DNA of 18,765 nt from Allomyces macrogynus ATCC 38327 (Eukaryota; Blastocladiomycota; Blastocladiomycetes; Blastocladiales; Blastocladiaceae). The position numbers were made by a program, and so were the translations under genes. The DNA lies in the NCBI GenBank assembly GCA_000151295.1, contig GG745360.1, forward strand, positions 52,274-71,038, read 5' to 3'. Under the pieces are notes generated by a model. It made no database searches and had not been told where the DNA came from. It saw only the letters and a list, made by a program, of their open reading frames with translations. Position 1 is the stretch's first letter, and every line of letters starts with the position of its first letter. Below are positions 9,069 to 18,676 of this stretch, piece after piece.

Positions 9069-10570
9069 TTACGCCGTGAACACGTTAGGCAGCCCCGCGG
9101 CGGCGGCATGGCCGTGCGCCGCGCCCGTGCCCGAGATGGACACGTCCTGGAACTGCGACTGAATCTGCGAGATCCAGTCGCCGCCGCCCGACGTACCGAC
9201 CAAGACGCTAGCCTGCTCCTGTACCTGGTGCGTGGCGACGGCCTCGCCAACATGCTGCTCCCACGACGACTGGAACTGCGACTGGCCCATCGACACGGCC
9301 TCGTGGCCATGGCCAGCGCCTGTTGCCGTCCACGACTGCTCGGCGTGCTGCTGCTGCGAGTTGGCACCAAAGTCGGTGTACTGGATCTGGTCGGTCTGCT
9401 GGTGCGCCGACCCGTCCTGGTACCGCTGCGACTCGGTCTGCAACTGCGCGTTGCCATGGCTGTCCCACTGCTGCTGCACCTGCTGCTGGCTCACGGCCGA
9501 GTGGTCGCCGCCGGCGGACGCCCACTGGCCCTGGCCTTGGTTGAGCGCGACGGTTGGGTCCGAATGGCCCTGGTGCTGCTCGGCCGAGCCATTCACGACG
9601 GCCTGGTTCTGCGATGACGACGAACTCGCCTCGATGTGGCCGTTGTGCCACGACTGGATGCTCGCGTCTTGGCCCTGGTTGGCCGTGCCGACAACGACTT
9701 CCGACTGGTGCTAAACGCACGCAAACAGGGTGGAGAAGTCGAGTCAGCTCATGATCAACACAGAATCACCGTGGAATCACAAGCAAAGCGCACCTGCACA
9801 CCACCGGCTTGCGTCTGCGTCTGCGTCGCCGAGCCGGACCCGAGCCACTGCGACTGATCGAGGTGATCAATGTGCGTGTCGGACGGCAGGTTCAGCGGCG
9901 AGAACGGGGCCGAGTGGTCGACGCTCGTATCGGGCACCACCACGTCGCCGACCGAAATCGGCGCAAAATCAGTACCATGCGACGTCGACGTGGTTGAGAC
10001 GACCTGCGACTGGCCAATGTTCGACCCGGTCGCCGTGTTCTGCGCGATCGTCGTGGTTTCCGAGTGCTGCGCGCCGTTCACGTTGGTCACGGTCTGCGTC
10101 TGGTGAATGGAGTCGCCCGACGCCGTGTTCTGCGCAATCGTGTTGGTATCGGCGTGTGTGCCCGTGCCCGACACGGTCGTGACCGACTGCGACTGGTCCG
10201 TGTTCTTGCCCGACGCCGCGTTCTGCGTGATGGCGTTTACTTGCGTCTCGGCACCGCCAGACGCCGACGTGGCCACGCCCACCTGCGACTGCACGTTGCC
10301 GTCGCCGGACGACGCATTCTGGCCAATGATATTGGTCTGAACCGTCCAGCCGTCTGGCACGGGGCCGGCATACTGCGACCAGTCCTGCGACTGCACGTTG
10401 CCGTTACCGGAAGCTTGATTCGAAATTATAATGTTGTTTTGGACAATGCCATGGTCAGCGAGCTTGCCGTCGGCCGGGTAGGTGTTCGACGAGATGACTT
10501 GATGCTGGTCGCCGCCGTCGCCACTCGAGGCGTTGAGGACGGTGGTATTATATTGGATGACGGTGGCCAT
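9069..10570 (-). CDS. Unrecognised Q/N/S/T/G-rich repeat protein, curlin-like (candidate functional amyloid)
   Basis: Exons 10570-9794 and 9710-9069; the intron 9793-9711 is GTGCGC...TTTAG, phase 0, 83 nt. The model is 472 aa from an ATG in strong context (CACCATGG). The first exon carries six repeats with the core N-x-[AS]-[ST]-G-x4-Q-x-Q. The core Gly is at residues 17, 55, 89, 121, 152 and 182, always five residues before the first Gln; spacing shrinks from 38 to 30. Four of six read QN at the start, preceded by short I/V/T strands. This resembles bacterial curlin and fungal prion beta-solenoid repeats, but I recognise no named family. The second half is Q/W/H/G-rich with many QxQ and QSQ steps. 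The spliced protein has no Cys and only three Lys/Arg (K36, K122 and one Arg in exon 2), and shows no signal peptide or membrane helix. Role unknown; self-assembly is inference. Confidence 0.75.
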
Positions 10571-10720
10571 GGTGCTGGTGTTCGATAGCTGAGCGCGATC
10601 TGGAGAGAGAGGGAGTTGATGCGGGGCCTGTCAGGGTGATGCGGTGCGAGGGAAAATCCGCGATGCGTGAAGTTGAAGAGGAGAGGTTCCACGAAGAGAG
10701 CAAGCGGGCGACGACCTTCT

Positions 10721-10727
10721 CTTTATA
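10721..10727 (-). promoter_or_regulatory. TATA-like box of the repeat-protein gene
   Basis: On the minus strand the sequence reads CTATAAAGAG, about 150 nt upstream of the ATG at 10570, in otherwise GC-rich DNA. Distance and orientation fit a core promoter with a 5' UTR of roughly 120 nt. Confidence 0.5.
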
Positions 10728-11962
10728 GGCCGTGCATACGTCGCATGCGAACCGGCTGCGCGTGCTCGCACCGGCTCGTGTTCGTCGGGTGCATGCCCGC
10801 GTCATCGTCGTGGTGGATGGCTCAACAGTCAGCTAACCCCCGCGAGCGTCCGTGCACGGCTTGAAAAAGCGGCGCGCAGCCTCTCCACCCGAAATGTCGG
10901 CTGCAGCGCCTCCGTTTGGCATTTGATGGCGCTGCGAAAAATGGTTGACTTGGTCGACGCCTCCGTTCTGGACGTTGCATAATCATCACAGAAAAAGCTG
11001 AAAACACGCAGCACATCAACTATACCTATGCGCCGCAACGGACCGCAGGCAAGCGCCTCCCGTTCAGGAACCGAAGCGGAAGCGCCGCGTCGTCGATGCC
11101 AGCGGCTGCACGTAACGGCCTTTCCAAAAACGCGCGGGCACGGAGGAGGACGCGGAGCGCACACCGGAGCACTCACGCGCGCGGTTCTGCCACCATCTTT
11201 CGCGCAACGACTTCAGTGCGACGCAGCGCGCGCTCATCGCCTGTGGGTGCCGCGTCAGCCGCCCGGCACGGCCGCGCGCTGTCGCCTCATTCGCGTCCAC
11301 GCGAGGCCTGGTCGCCATGACGACCGTCAGCGTCATCCCACATTCGTGCACTCGCCTGCAGCTCATCGGGAAGTGACGGGGAGGAGCGAAGTTCTGCGCA
11401 AACCGAACAGAAGCAGGCCGGAGGGCGTCGGCCAGAGGCAAAACTGGTGCGCCCAGGCAGATACCGGTATTCAGTGACTCATGGGCACGCCTTCCAGGTT
11501 CGGCAGCTCACAGCAAGAACCTGGGTGTGGGCTGAGCACGAGTTAGCCACACAGTTTCTGTGTCACCGGAATCGCGTGCAAGTTTCAGCCAACGGGCAAG
11601 CCACGAATCAGGTCGCCACGCCAATCGACGCATGCTTCAGCTCCAGCCAATCAAAACGCGCGGCCGCAGGTTCGCCTCGTCCTCATGGCCACCATGCGCG
11701 GGGGTGGCATCCAGCCCTGCCGACCAACTCCCCCGCAAACGTTCCTGGACCACAACACTTCGCTGAAAGCGCGTTCGCAACGTTCTCTTCATAGACTCCA
11801 GTACATCACAGCCTGAACGCGCCACGGCCGCCCGCAACTCGCTGCAACCACTAGACCGGACCAGTTGTCGCCACGCACTTGCACGAACCCGCCGCGAACC
11901 GCCGCTGCAAATAGACCATCGCCGTGACCACCGACGAGCAATTCGCGACTCGACCACGACTC

Positions 11963-11968
11963 TATAGA
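11963..11968 (+). promoter_or_regulatory. Weak TATA-like element before tyrosinase 1
   Basis: TATAGA sits 32-37 nt upstream of the start codon. If used as a TATA box the 5' UTR would be only a few nucleotides, so it may be coincidental. Confidence 0.25.
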
Positions 11969-11999
11969 CTGCACCCTTCCTTGTCCACCTGAAAGAGCC

Positions 12000-13710
12000 A
12001 TGAAGTCGTGCCGCATGCTCTCGCTTCTCGCACTCGCGGTGCTCGTGCTGCTCGCCAAGGCGCACGATGCCATGGCGGAATGCGGGTCGCGTCGCTTGCG
12101 CAAGGAAATCCACGACCTGACGCCGAGCGAGATGCAGAGCCTTGTCAACGGCCTGAAGACGCTCTACAGCAACGGTGTGGGCAAGTACTACGTATGGCTC
12201 CCGACTTCGTAGCTTTGCCAATCATGTCCGAATTCTGTGCTCACAACGCCATCGGTCCACCCATGATCAGGTCGATATGCACGTCAACATGAATACGGAC
12301 GCGCACAACACACCGCAATTCTTACCGTACCACCGGCTCATGGTGTGGAAATTCGAGGCCGAACTGCTCAAGGTCGCGCCTGGGGTACGCGCGTTTCCGT
12401 TGCTGTCCAGTACCACATCGATTTTGAGCTCATCAATTGCTGTTCACAACGTAGCTCTCGGGTTTGCCCTACTGGGACGCGTCGTACCAGGCGAGCAACC
12501 CGGCGTCGTCGTTTGTGTTCCGCGAGGACGTGTTTGGTGCTGCGGCCAACGGGTGTCTGACAGGCAGTTTTGCGGGTTTGCCGAGCACGGCGTCGGGGAT
12601 CTCCGGGTGTGTCAAGCGCAGCCCGCAGCCCAACTTTACACTTTACTCGCCCGAGCTGATTCTCGGCACCATGAAGGCATCCGACTCGTACGCGTCGTTT
12701 GAGCGGTCGCTCGAGTACGGGCAGCACGCGTCAGTGCACAACTATGTTGCGGGCAACATGGGCAACGTGCTCTTTTCGCCGTCCGACCCGAGTACGTGTT
12801 GTATTTCTTAAATGAGTGCGGTTCTTTGGATCGGTTGTTTGACTGTCCCTGCTCTCGTTCTGTGTAGTTTTCTGGTGCGTTCGACCCGCACAGTCGTGTT
12901 ATTGTTTGAGTTGCACCTGCTCATCTTTGCTTGCCCGCGCGCTTGCAATAGGCTTCACCACAGCGCCGTCGACTACTACTGGGCCAAGTGTACGTCTTTA
13001 TTTGCGTTTCCCGTCGTGCTCCTGCTGTGCGAGCGTTTGAACTGACCGAATGAACAGGGCAGGGCCTGAACAACAACGCCAACTACAACAAATATAACGG
13101 CCAGCACAAGGGCCGCGACGTGTCGCCAAGCAACGTGCTCGCTGACCAGCCCGTGTCGTTCATGCTCGACTACTGGTCAAACATGTGCTACCAGTACCAG
13201 GACCCGATCAACGCGCCGTCGGGCAAGGCGCCGTTTGCGCTCGGCTCCAAGGGCGATACACCGTCGCCCACGACCACCGGGTCGGCGTCGCCGACCGATA
13301 CGAACAATTCAACGGCGTCGGGTAACGCGACGGTGACCACGTCGGGCGCTCCCTCGGCCACGGGCACGCCAGCCGCGCAACAGAACATTACGATCCCGTC
13401 GGGCTTGACGGACGAGTTCATCAAGCAGTTCCAGCTCAACTCGACGCAGGCGGCGCGCGTGCACGATATGGTCGTGTCGTTTGTGAACCACCTGAACGAG
13501 CAGATTGCCGCCGGACAAAAGGTGCCGACGCTCGCTGACCTGGCGATTCTGTCGGCGGGCGATGTGGGCGCGAATCTTCCGGGTGGTGCGAACGCGACGC
13601 CGACGCCGACGCCAGCGCACAGTGGTGCTGGCGCGCTGGCGATGGCTGATGCCCGTGTGGGCGGGGCGGTCACGGCAGTTGTTGTCATGGTCGCTGGGAT
13701 GCTGCTGTAA
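12000..13710 (+). CDS. Tyrosinase 1, secreted, probable GPI anchor, six exons
   Basis: Exons 12000-12191, 12271-12384, 12455-12791, 12868-12874, 12952-12989 and 13058-13710 give 1341 nt, 446 aa. Tyrosinases are type-3 copper enzymes that oxidise monophenols and diphenols to quinones, the first step of melanin formation. An N-terminal signal peptide (residues 1-27) is followed by the CuA site with H68, H76 and H85 (H-x8-H, then R, as in YHRLMVWKFE). The CuB site has H193 and H197 (HASVH) and then DPIFWLHHSAVDYYW with H219/H220. After the catalytic domain come an S/T-rich linker, a helical segment, and a hydrophobic C-terminus (AVTAVVVMVAGMLL) ending at the stop, typical of a GPI signal. All five introns (79, 70, 76, 77 and 68 nt) restore the reading seen in the neighbouring paralogue. 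Exon 4 is only 7 nt. No separate C-terminal lid domain was recognised. Confidence 0.88.
12868..12874 (+). other. 7-nt micro-exon of tyrosinase 1
   Basis: TTTTCTG lies between TGTGTAG and GTGCGT. Spliced with the last A of exon 3 and the first G of exon 5 it encodes I-F-W of the DPIFW motif in the CuB site, exactly as in the paralogue, where the same codons lie in one uninterrupted exon at 15580-15587. Flanking introns are of normal size (76 and 77 nt). Skipping it shifts frame by one base. Confidence 0.8.
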
Positions 13711-14680
13711 GTTCCGTTCCCGGGTCGTGTCTAGTCGTTGACGTTTTGCGCGCCACCATGCGTTCCGCATTTTGATTCTCCGCTTGCTTTTTTTTGTTTG
13801 CACGACTGTCGCATGTTTGTCCTGCCCAAACAACGGTGATTTTGCGATCAAACAATGGTTTTGCGAGGATGTGATCTATTTAGGACTTTTTTTTTCTTCC
13901 CAAACGCTCAGAAGCAATGCCCGTGCACGCCAACGCATGTGCGAGCGTCCCCCGCCGTGCCTCAGTCATCCTCTCGCAGCGTTTCATCGTCGTGTCGCTG
14001 GTGAAGGGTTCGAGTCACTCTCGTGTGACGGCGCGCTTCAGCACGGTCGACTTGGTCGCACGATCGACGCCCGCCATGCCGACCACGTCCGACGCGTCCG
14101 ACCTGCACCAGCCGCTCCCAGCGCATTGCTGTTGGCACCGCACCAGCTGGACCAAGAATGACCAGCCCGTCGTTTGCCGCCCTCGCCCGTGCAGGTGGAT
14201 TCGCGGTGGAGCCACCACCGACGTTTGTGCCGCCGCTTGCTCCCGGGCACACACCATTTGCAGCAGCTTCGCCCGGTCCCAAGCAGTTGCGTCCCGGTGC
14301 CATCCAGGAGTGTGGCCCTCGTACGCGCTCGCACGCGGGACCTATTTAGTTTTTGCTGGCATGGGTCGGTGCATGCGCTGCATGCGACGCGATGGGTGCC
14401 GTGTGCAGCACCGCCAGCGCGTGATTTATGCAGGAACGATCAGCATCGCCGGGCCTCCGATTGCGACCACGGGGGTGCCAGCGCGCGCGGCCCTCGATGC
14501 GTCCGCCCGCCGCGACCAGCCGCGACAGCGGCGATGGACGGGACATAACCCGCACGCGCGCACGAACGTCCTGATATAAAGCGCAGCTCCTTCCGCTTGT
14601 CCACGAAGAACCCACGTCCACTTTCCCACGAGGTGCCGGCACCGACCCGCGCGCGAAGACGCACGGCCACACGCGCAGCC
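13711..14680. other. Intergenic region between the two tyrosinases
   Basis: About 1 kb holding the 3' UTR of tyrosinase 1, with a T-rich stretch around 13780-13900, and the promoter of tyrosinase 2. A frame of 220 codons at 13917-14579 shows no known domain, signal peptide or splice link and runs over the TATA box; I do not call it a gene. Confidence 0.55.
14575..14580 (+). promoter_or_regulatory. TATA box of tyrosinase 2
   Basis: TATAAA (within GATATAAAGC) lies 101-106 nt upstream of the chosen start codon, in GC-rich surroundings, in the right orientation. It would place the transcript start near 14605-14610. Confidence 0.6.
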
Positions 14681-16211
14681 ATGGCGCACCACCACTCCAC
14701 ACGTCGCGCGCCCACGGCCGCACCCGTTGCTGCTCGTCGCGGCGCGCTGGCGCAGCTCTCGAGCCTGGCATTCCTGGCGCAGCTCGGGATCCTGACCGTC
14801 ATGGCTCTCGCGGCATCGAACCTGGCCTACGCGACCTGTAGCAGTCGCCGAATCCGCAAGGAAATCTACGATCTGTCGGCCGCTCAAGCCGCGAGTCTCG
14901 TCGGCGGATTGAAGACGCTCTACAACAATGGCGTCGCCAAGCGGTTCACCGACATGCACGTCAGCATGAACTCGGACGCGCACAATACGCCGCAGTTTAC
15001 GCCGTTCCATCGCGCCATGATCTGGCAGTTTGAGACTGAGCTGCTCAAGGTCGCGCCCGAGGTGCGTTTTGAGCGGTTGTTTGATCTGATCCGACGCGTT
15101 TGGTCCGAATTCGTGGCTGCGATCTGCTCCAAGCTGACCCTCTTGCCATCTTATGTGCTGTTTAGTTGACTGGGCTCCCGTACTGGGACGCAACGTACCA
15201 GGCCGACGACCCAGGCTCGTCGTTTATCTTCCGCAACGACATGTTTGGCGCTGCCGTCTCGGGCTGCCTGACGGGTAGCTTTGACGGGATTCCCAACACG
15301 GCGTCGGGCCTGCCTGGCTGCGTGCGCCGCGACCCGCGGCCCAACTTCACGCTCTTCTCGTCGACGCTGCTCGCCAACGCGCTCACGTCAGAGTCTTCCT
15401 ATTCATCGTTTGAATCCACGCTCGAGTACGGCGAGCACGCGTCAGTGCACAACTACGTGTCGGGTAACATGGGGAACGTGATGTACTCGCCGTCTGACCC
15501 CAGTACGCTTTGATTGTCCTGTATTGGTGCGCCTCTGCTCTCGGCTGGAAACTGACCGTAATTTCTTCGATACTTGTAGTCTTTTGGGCTCACCACTGCG
15601 CCGTGGACTACTACTGGTCGCGGTGGCAGGGGCTCAACAATGGCGCCAACGCCAACAAGTACAACGGGCAGCACAAGAACCGCGCCGTCTCGACGCGCGA
15701 CGTGATCATGAACCAGACCGTCGGCGACATTCTCGACTACGCCAACACGCTCTGCTACGAGTACCAGCCGCCGCAAAACGCGCCCGCGGGCAAGGAACCC
15801 TTCCCGGTCGGCGGCTCGTCCGACAATAGCCCGGGCAAGAAGGTCTCGGACTCGCTCGAAACGGTCTCGGCCGATGGCCCGCCGCGGTCGCCGCGGTCAC
15901 GCACCGTTTCCGCGCCGTCGCCGCTCACGCCCGACTTTGTTACCGAGTTTGGAGTCGACCGGGATGGCGTCGACCGCGTGCACCAGCGTGCTGCGGCGAC
16001 GGCCAAGCTCCTGCAGGACCAGATTGCCAGCGGAATCGAGGTGCCGTCCATGGAGGACCTCGCGCGGCTCGCGATGCCGGACGGGCCGCTCGTCCAGACC
16101 AAGAACGAGAACCCCCAGAAGAGTTCGGCCGCGTGCGCTGCTGGCGTGCAGCTCGTGGGCGCTGTCATGACGCTCCTCGTTGCCCTTGCGCTGTCGCTGT
16201 CCGCGTTCTAA
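14681..16211 (+). CDS. Tyrosinase 2, secreted, probable GPI anchor, three exons
   Basis: Exons 14681-15061, 15166-15502 and 15580-16211 give 1350 nt, 449 aa. The start is the first ATG after the TATA box, in good context (GCAGCCATGGCG). The first 33 residues are basic and H/R/A-rich, then a hydrophobic segment (about 28-50) ends in ASNLAYA, so a signal peptide with an unusually long n-region, or a signal anchor, is likely. CuA: H93, H101, H110. CuB: H218 and H222 (HASVH) and H244/H245 in DPIFWAHHCAVDYYW. The C-terminus (LVGAVMTLLVALALSLSAF) resembles a GPI signal. It is a clear tandem paralogue of tyrosinase 1: the exon containing LPYWDA to SDP is 337 nt in both. The introns at 15062-15165 (GTGCGT...TTTAG) and 15503-15579 (GTACGC...TGTAG) match two of the five in tyrosinase 1; the other three are absent. 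Substrate unknown; melanisation is inference. Confidence 0.9.
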
Positions 16212-16587
16212 GTTGTTTGGTCGTTGCTTGTTGCGTTCATTGCCGGTCGGCTATAGCTAGCACCCAGCCTGTTCTGTTCTTGTTTGCGTCTGTTGACTAT
16301 CGCTGTGTACACCGTTCTTTGTGTTGCTCGCCTTCGTCTTGCTGTTTTCCTGATGCGATGATAGAGATGGACGCGGGTGCTGCCATAGCCAGCTGATTGC
16401 GTGATAGTGCTTCTCATGATGTGTGAGCCCGACATGAACTCGCCAGCTCTTGCACACAACCGTGCCAAGCGTTCGCCCTCCCGCCGATTTCGCCTTGCGA
16501 CCCCTCGTCAACAACGGCATTCCCGACCCATCCACAACCAACGCGCACCCGCAAGCACGGCAAGCGCGACCAAAAACATCTCCAGCA
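16212..16587. other. Intergenic: tyrosinase 2 3' region and upstream of the small membrane protein
   Basis: About 0.38 kb, T-rich in the first half as expected for a 3' UTR. No RNA gene, repeat or clear TATA box was seen. Confidence 0.5.
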
Positions 16588-17143
16588 ATGGGCTTTGCGA
16601 GCGGCAGGACCGCCGCTGCCGCCGGGTCGGACGTCAAGTACCATGCCGTTCCGGGCGCCGGGATCTCGGCAGCGGGCGAGGACCCAGATCCGTCGGCGGC
16701 ATGCATGGTCGACATGTCGAATGGTGCGAATTGTCGCCGCTCGGGTGGCATGAGCGGTGGATGCTTACGCCGGACGTTAGAGAAACTTGCGCACGTTGGC
16801 GGCGGCGGCGGGGGGGCCTACGACAGCCATCCGGGCACGGCGTGGGCCGCGTCGCGGTACCGCCGCGACAGCCGCGACGTGCTCGACGCGCGACGAGGAC
16901 GGCGCGCGCTGCCGTGGTATTACGATGGGTGCTTTTTGAGCAAGGTGAGGGCCGTGCTGGCTTCCGGATTATTTTTCTTTACCTCGCGTCAGTTACTGAC
17001 ACGCACGCTCCCCGTCCCGTCCTGTCGCGTACGTCGAGCAGCTCGTCATTGCCGTCGTCATCTCGCTCTGGATCGTGGCCGTCATGTGGATCGCGTTGAC
17101 GTTTGATCCGAGCCCACCACCGCGGGCCTCACCAGACGCATGA
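16588..17143 (+). CDS. Small hypothetical protein with one C-terminal membrane segment
   Basis: Exons 16588-16944 and 17042-17143 give 459 nt, 152 aa. I do not recognise a family. The N-terminal 115 residues are G/A/R/S-rich, with several Met, Cys and a run of six Gly; the end of exon 1 reads ALPWYYDGCFLSK. Exon 2 encodes a strong hydrophobic helix (LVIAVVISLWIVAVMWIALT) and a short proline-rich tail to the stop, so the topology looks tail-anchored. The intron has GTGAGG as donor, a CTGAC branch-like site at 16996, and a tandem GAGCAG acceptor (exon 2 could also start at 17039 and add one Gln). Unspliced, the frame loses the membrane helix and becomes Arg-rich. The start is the first ATG of the frame. 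It converges on the SET1-like gene. Confidence 0.55.
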
Positions 17144-17458
17144 CGACGTTTGTCCCTGACGCTGCCACGCGGCGGTGAGAGCGCGGGGTACTACCCGCAG
17201 TTGGTCGCGCGGGCTCTCGCTCTTGCATTTCGCGCTGTACATATTTCGTTTCGCTGCCAAAATAGAGATTTCCAACCGTTTCCGCCCGGCCAATCGCCGA
17301 CGCAACGTATCATTGACGACACACAATGCAATTGCATGTATTTCTTGTTGTCCCCGCAGAGGGCAGAGAGGGAGGAGGGGAATGCTGAGCCGCACACCAG
17401 ACAGGACCGCGAGTGGACGACCAAGCCCGACTTATTCGCGCGTGCACGAGCGAGCCGA
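17144..17458. other. Convergent intergenic region
   Basis: About 0.3 kb shared as 3' UTR by the small membrane protein and the SET1-like gene. It holds one PUF-type motif on the plus strand. A long plus-strand frame through here (17150-18253) runs antisense to the SET domain and is a shadow. Confidence 0.55.
17236..17243 (+). promoter_or_regulatory. PUF-type element in the 3' UTR of the small membrane protein
   Basis: TGTACATA fits UGUAnAUA, 93 nt after the stop codon, the same core and a similar distance as the first element behind ATG2. A further shared string TTTCGCTGCC follows both (1558-1567 and 17250-17259). Confidence 0.35.
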
Positions 17459-18676
17459 TCAGTTGAGGAACCCGCGACACGCCTTGGCCTCGCACAGACA
17501 CGGGATCTTGGCATCGTCGTCCTCAAAGTCAAACTTGTAATCATAGGTGATTTCCTCGCCAACGGCGATCGGCTTGGCCGCGTAAATCACGATGCGCTTG
17601 CGCCCGTCAACGGCAATAATGCGGGCAATGCAATTCGGGTCGCAGCAGTGGTTGATGAACCGCGCATAGTTGCCCGTCTTGGTCGCGTCGACAACGCGGT
17701 CATCGTCGAGCCGGAACAGGTACGACGACCCGCCGAGCCCTTCGCGCTCGTACTGCAATTCGCGCGTGTCGGCCACTTTTTGACGCACGACTTCACCCAC
17801 GTACTCGATGACCAGATCGCCGGCCTCGATGGGCTCAAGCGCGTACAAGCCCCAGTTGTGGATGCCGGACTTGGCGATCTTGAGCCGCTTGGCGCGCGCC
17901 TTGAGCGTGCTCACGCTCATTGTGCCTTCCACGACCCACGTGCTGCTGCTCGTGCCGGCATCCGGTACACTGCCGGACGCGGCAGCAGCCGCACCGCCAC
18001 TCTCGTCGTGCCCCAGCGCGCCGAGCACCCCCAGGACCGCGGCACCTGCACGCGTCGATGTGCCCGCAGCCAGCAACGCCTGGTGCCTTTCCTGCGGCGT
18101 GAGCGGCGGGATCCGCGGCAGGTAATGCACCTTGGCATCGAAGGGGATCTTGCGCACGCCCATCGTGCGGGAACACGTGCTCCACTTGGCCGCGCCTGGG
18201 TCCATCGACGCAGCGCCCGCCATATCAGCCGCAGCACTCCACGGCGTAGGTGACCCCGGTTTCCCCTGTGCGTCGCGCGACGGCCCGAGCCCGAGCCGGT
18301 CGAGCGGCGCGACAATCGGGTCATCCGGCACTGCTACCGCCGGCGGGAGCATGAGCGGCGGGGGCGGCGCGGCTATGACGGGATCCCGCGCAGCGAGCGG
18401 TTTCTCGGGCGACGCGGGTAGCGCCGCGTACCGCTCCTGCAGTGCCACGTACATGTACTTGTATTCGTCGCGCGCGCCGTGGCCGACCCAGGTGATTCTG
18501 TCCGGGTTGGGCCAGGACGACGCGAGCCCGTCGTGCGCGAGATCGGCCCCAAGCGACGCGAGCGTGTCCTCGAGCTGTGACTCGAGCGCCGAAAAGGGTT
18601 GCGGTTCGGCCAGTCTCGCGCCGGGACTCGGCTGCGTCCTCGTCCTCATCGTCAGCGCCATGTGCCGCTTCTTCAT
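17459..18676 (-). CDS. SET1: SET1-type histone H3K4 methyltransferase, C-terminal part (5' end uncertain)
   Basis: From the ATG at 18676 the frame encodes 405 aa. SET1 is the catalytic subunit of COMPASS, which methylates histone H3 lysine 4 using S-adenosylmethionine. Residues 262-405 form the n-SET end, SET and post-SET regions: [58 protein letters not shown] and the zinc-binding [13 protein letters not shown] ending at the stop. Upstream, [12 protein letters not shown] resembles the n-SET 'CAR(T/S)' motif. The rest is A/P-rich apart from a possible helix ([13 protein letters not shown]). Fungal SET1 proteins usually exceed 900 residues and carry an RNA-binding domain. None is seen here, so the gene probably continues past the window edge. 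The frame is open upstream past 18676, and a GTATAC...TACAG pair (18752-18702, 51 nt) could be an intron leading to an outside exon. The usual Ser in FINHS is Cys here. Confidence 0.9.
   Translation of the reverse strand: MKKRHMALTMRTRTQPSPGARLAEPQPFSALESQLEDTLASLGADLAHDGLASSWPNPDRITWVGHGARDEYKYMYVALQERYAALPASPEKPLAARDPVIAAPPPPLMLPPAVAVPDDPIVAPLDRLGLGPSRDAQGKPGSPTPWSAAADMAGAASMDPGAAKWSTCSRTMGVRKIPFDAKVHYLPRIPPLTPQERHQALLAAGTSTRAGAAVLGVLGALGHDESGGAAAAASGSVPDAGTSSSTWVVEGTMSVSTLKARAKRLKIAKSGIHNWGLYALEPIEAGDLVIEYVGEVVRQKVADTRELQYEREGLGGSSYLFRLDDDRVVDATKTGNYARFINHCCDPNCIARIIAVDGRKRIVIYAAKPIAVGEEITYDYKFDFEDDDAKIPCLCEAKACRGFLN

Larger units (their letters stand above)
10571..11999. other. Divergent intergenic region between repeat-protein gene and tyrosinase 1
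   Basis: About 1.4 kb separating divergently transcribed genes. It contains a TATA-like box on the minus strand and a weak one before tyrosinase 1 (listed separately), plus an A/T-richer patch at about 10975-11030. Several open frames of 60-190 codons lie here on both strands, as expected by chance in GC-rich DNA; none resembles a known protein or joins to flanking exons. Confidence 0.6.

Noticed and set aside
9232..9714. Plus-strand 160-codon frame rich in Cys and Trp
   Set aside because: It is the antisense shadow of the Q/S/H-rich exon 2 of the repeat protein; Gln and Ser codons read in reverse give Cys and Trp. The minus strand has the good start context, repeats and intron.
11637..12221. 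194-codon minus-strand frame over the tyrosinase 1 promoter and first exon
   Set aside because: Antisense to the tyrosinase signal peptide and exon 1; no recognisable protein.
13917..14579. 220-codon plus-strand frame between the tyrosinases
   Set aside because: No homology pattern, no signal or membrane segment, GC-rich random composition, and it overlaps the tyrosinase 2 promoter.
17150..18253. Plus-strand 367-codon frame
   Set aside because: Antisense to the unmistakable SET domain; no domain or biased composition of its own.
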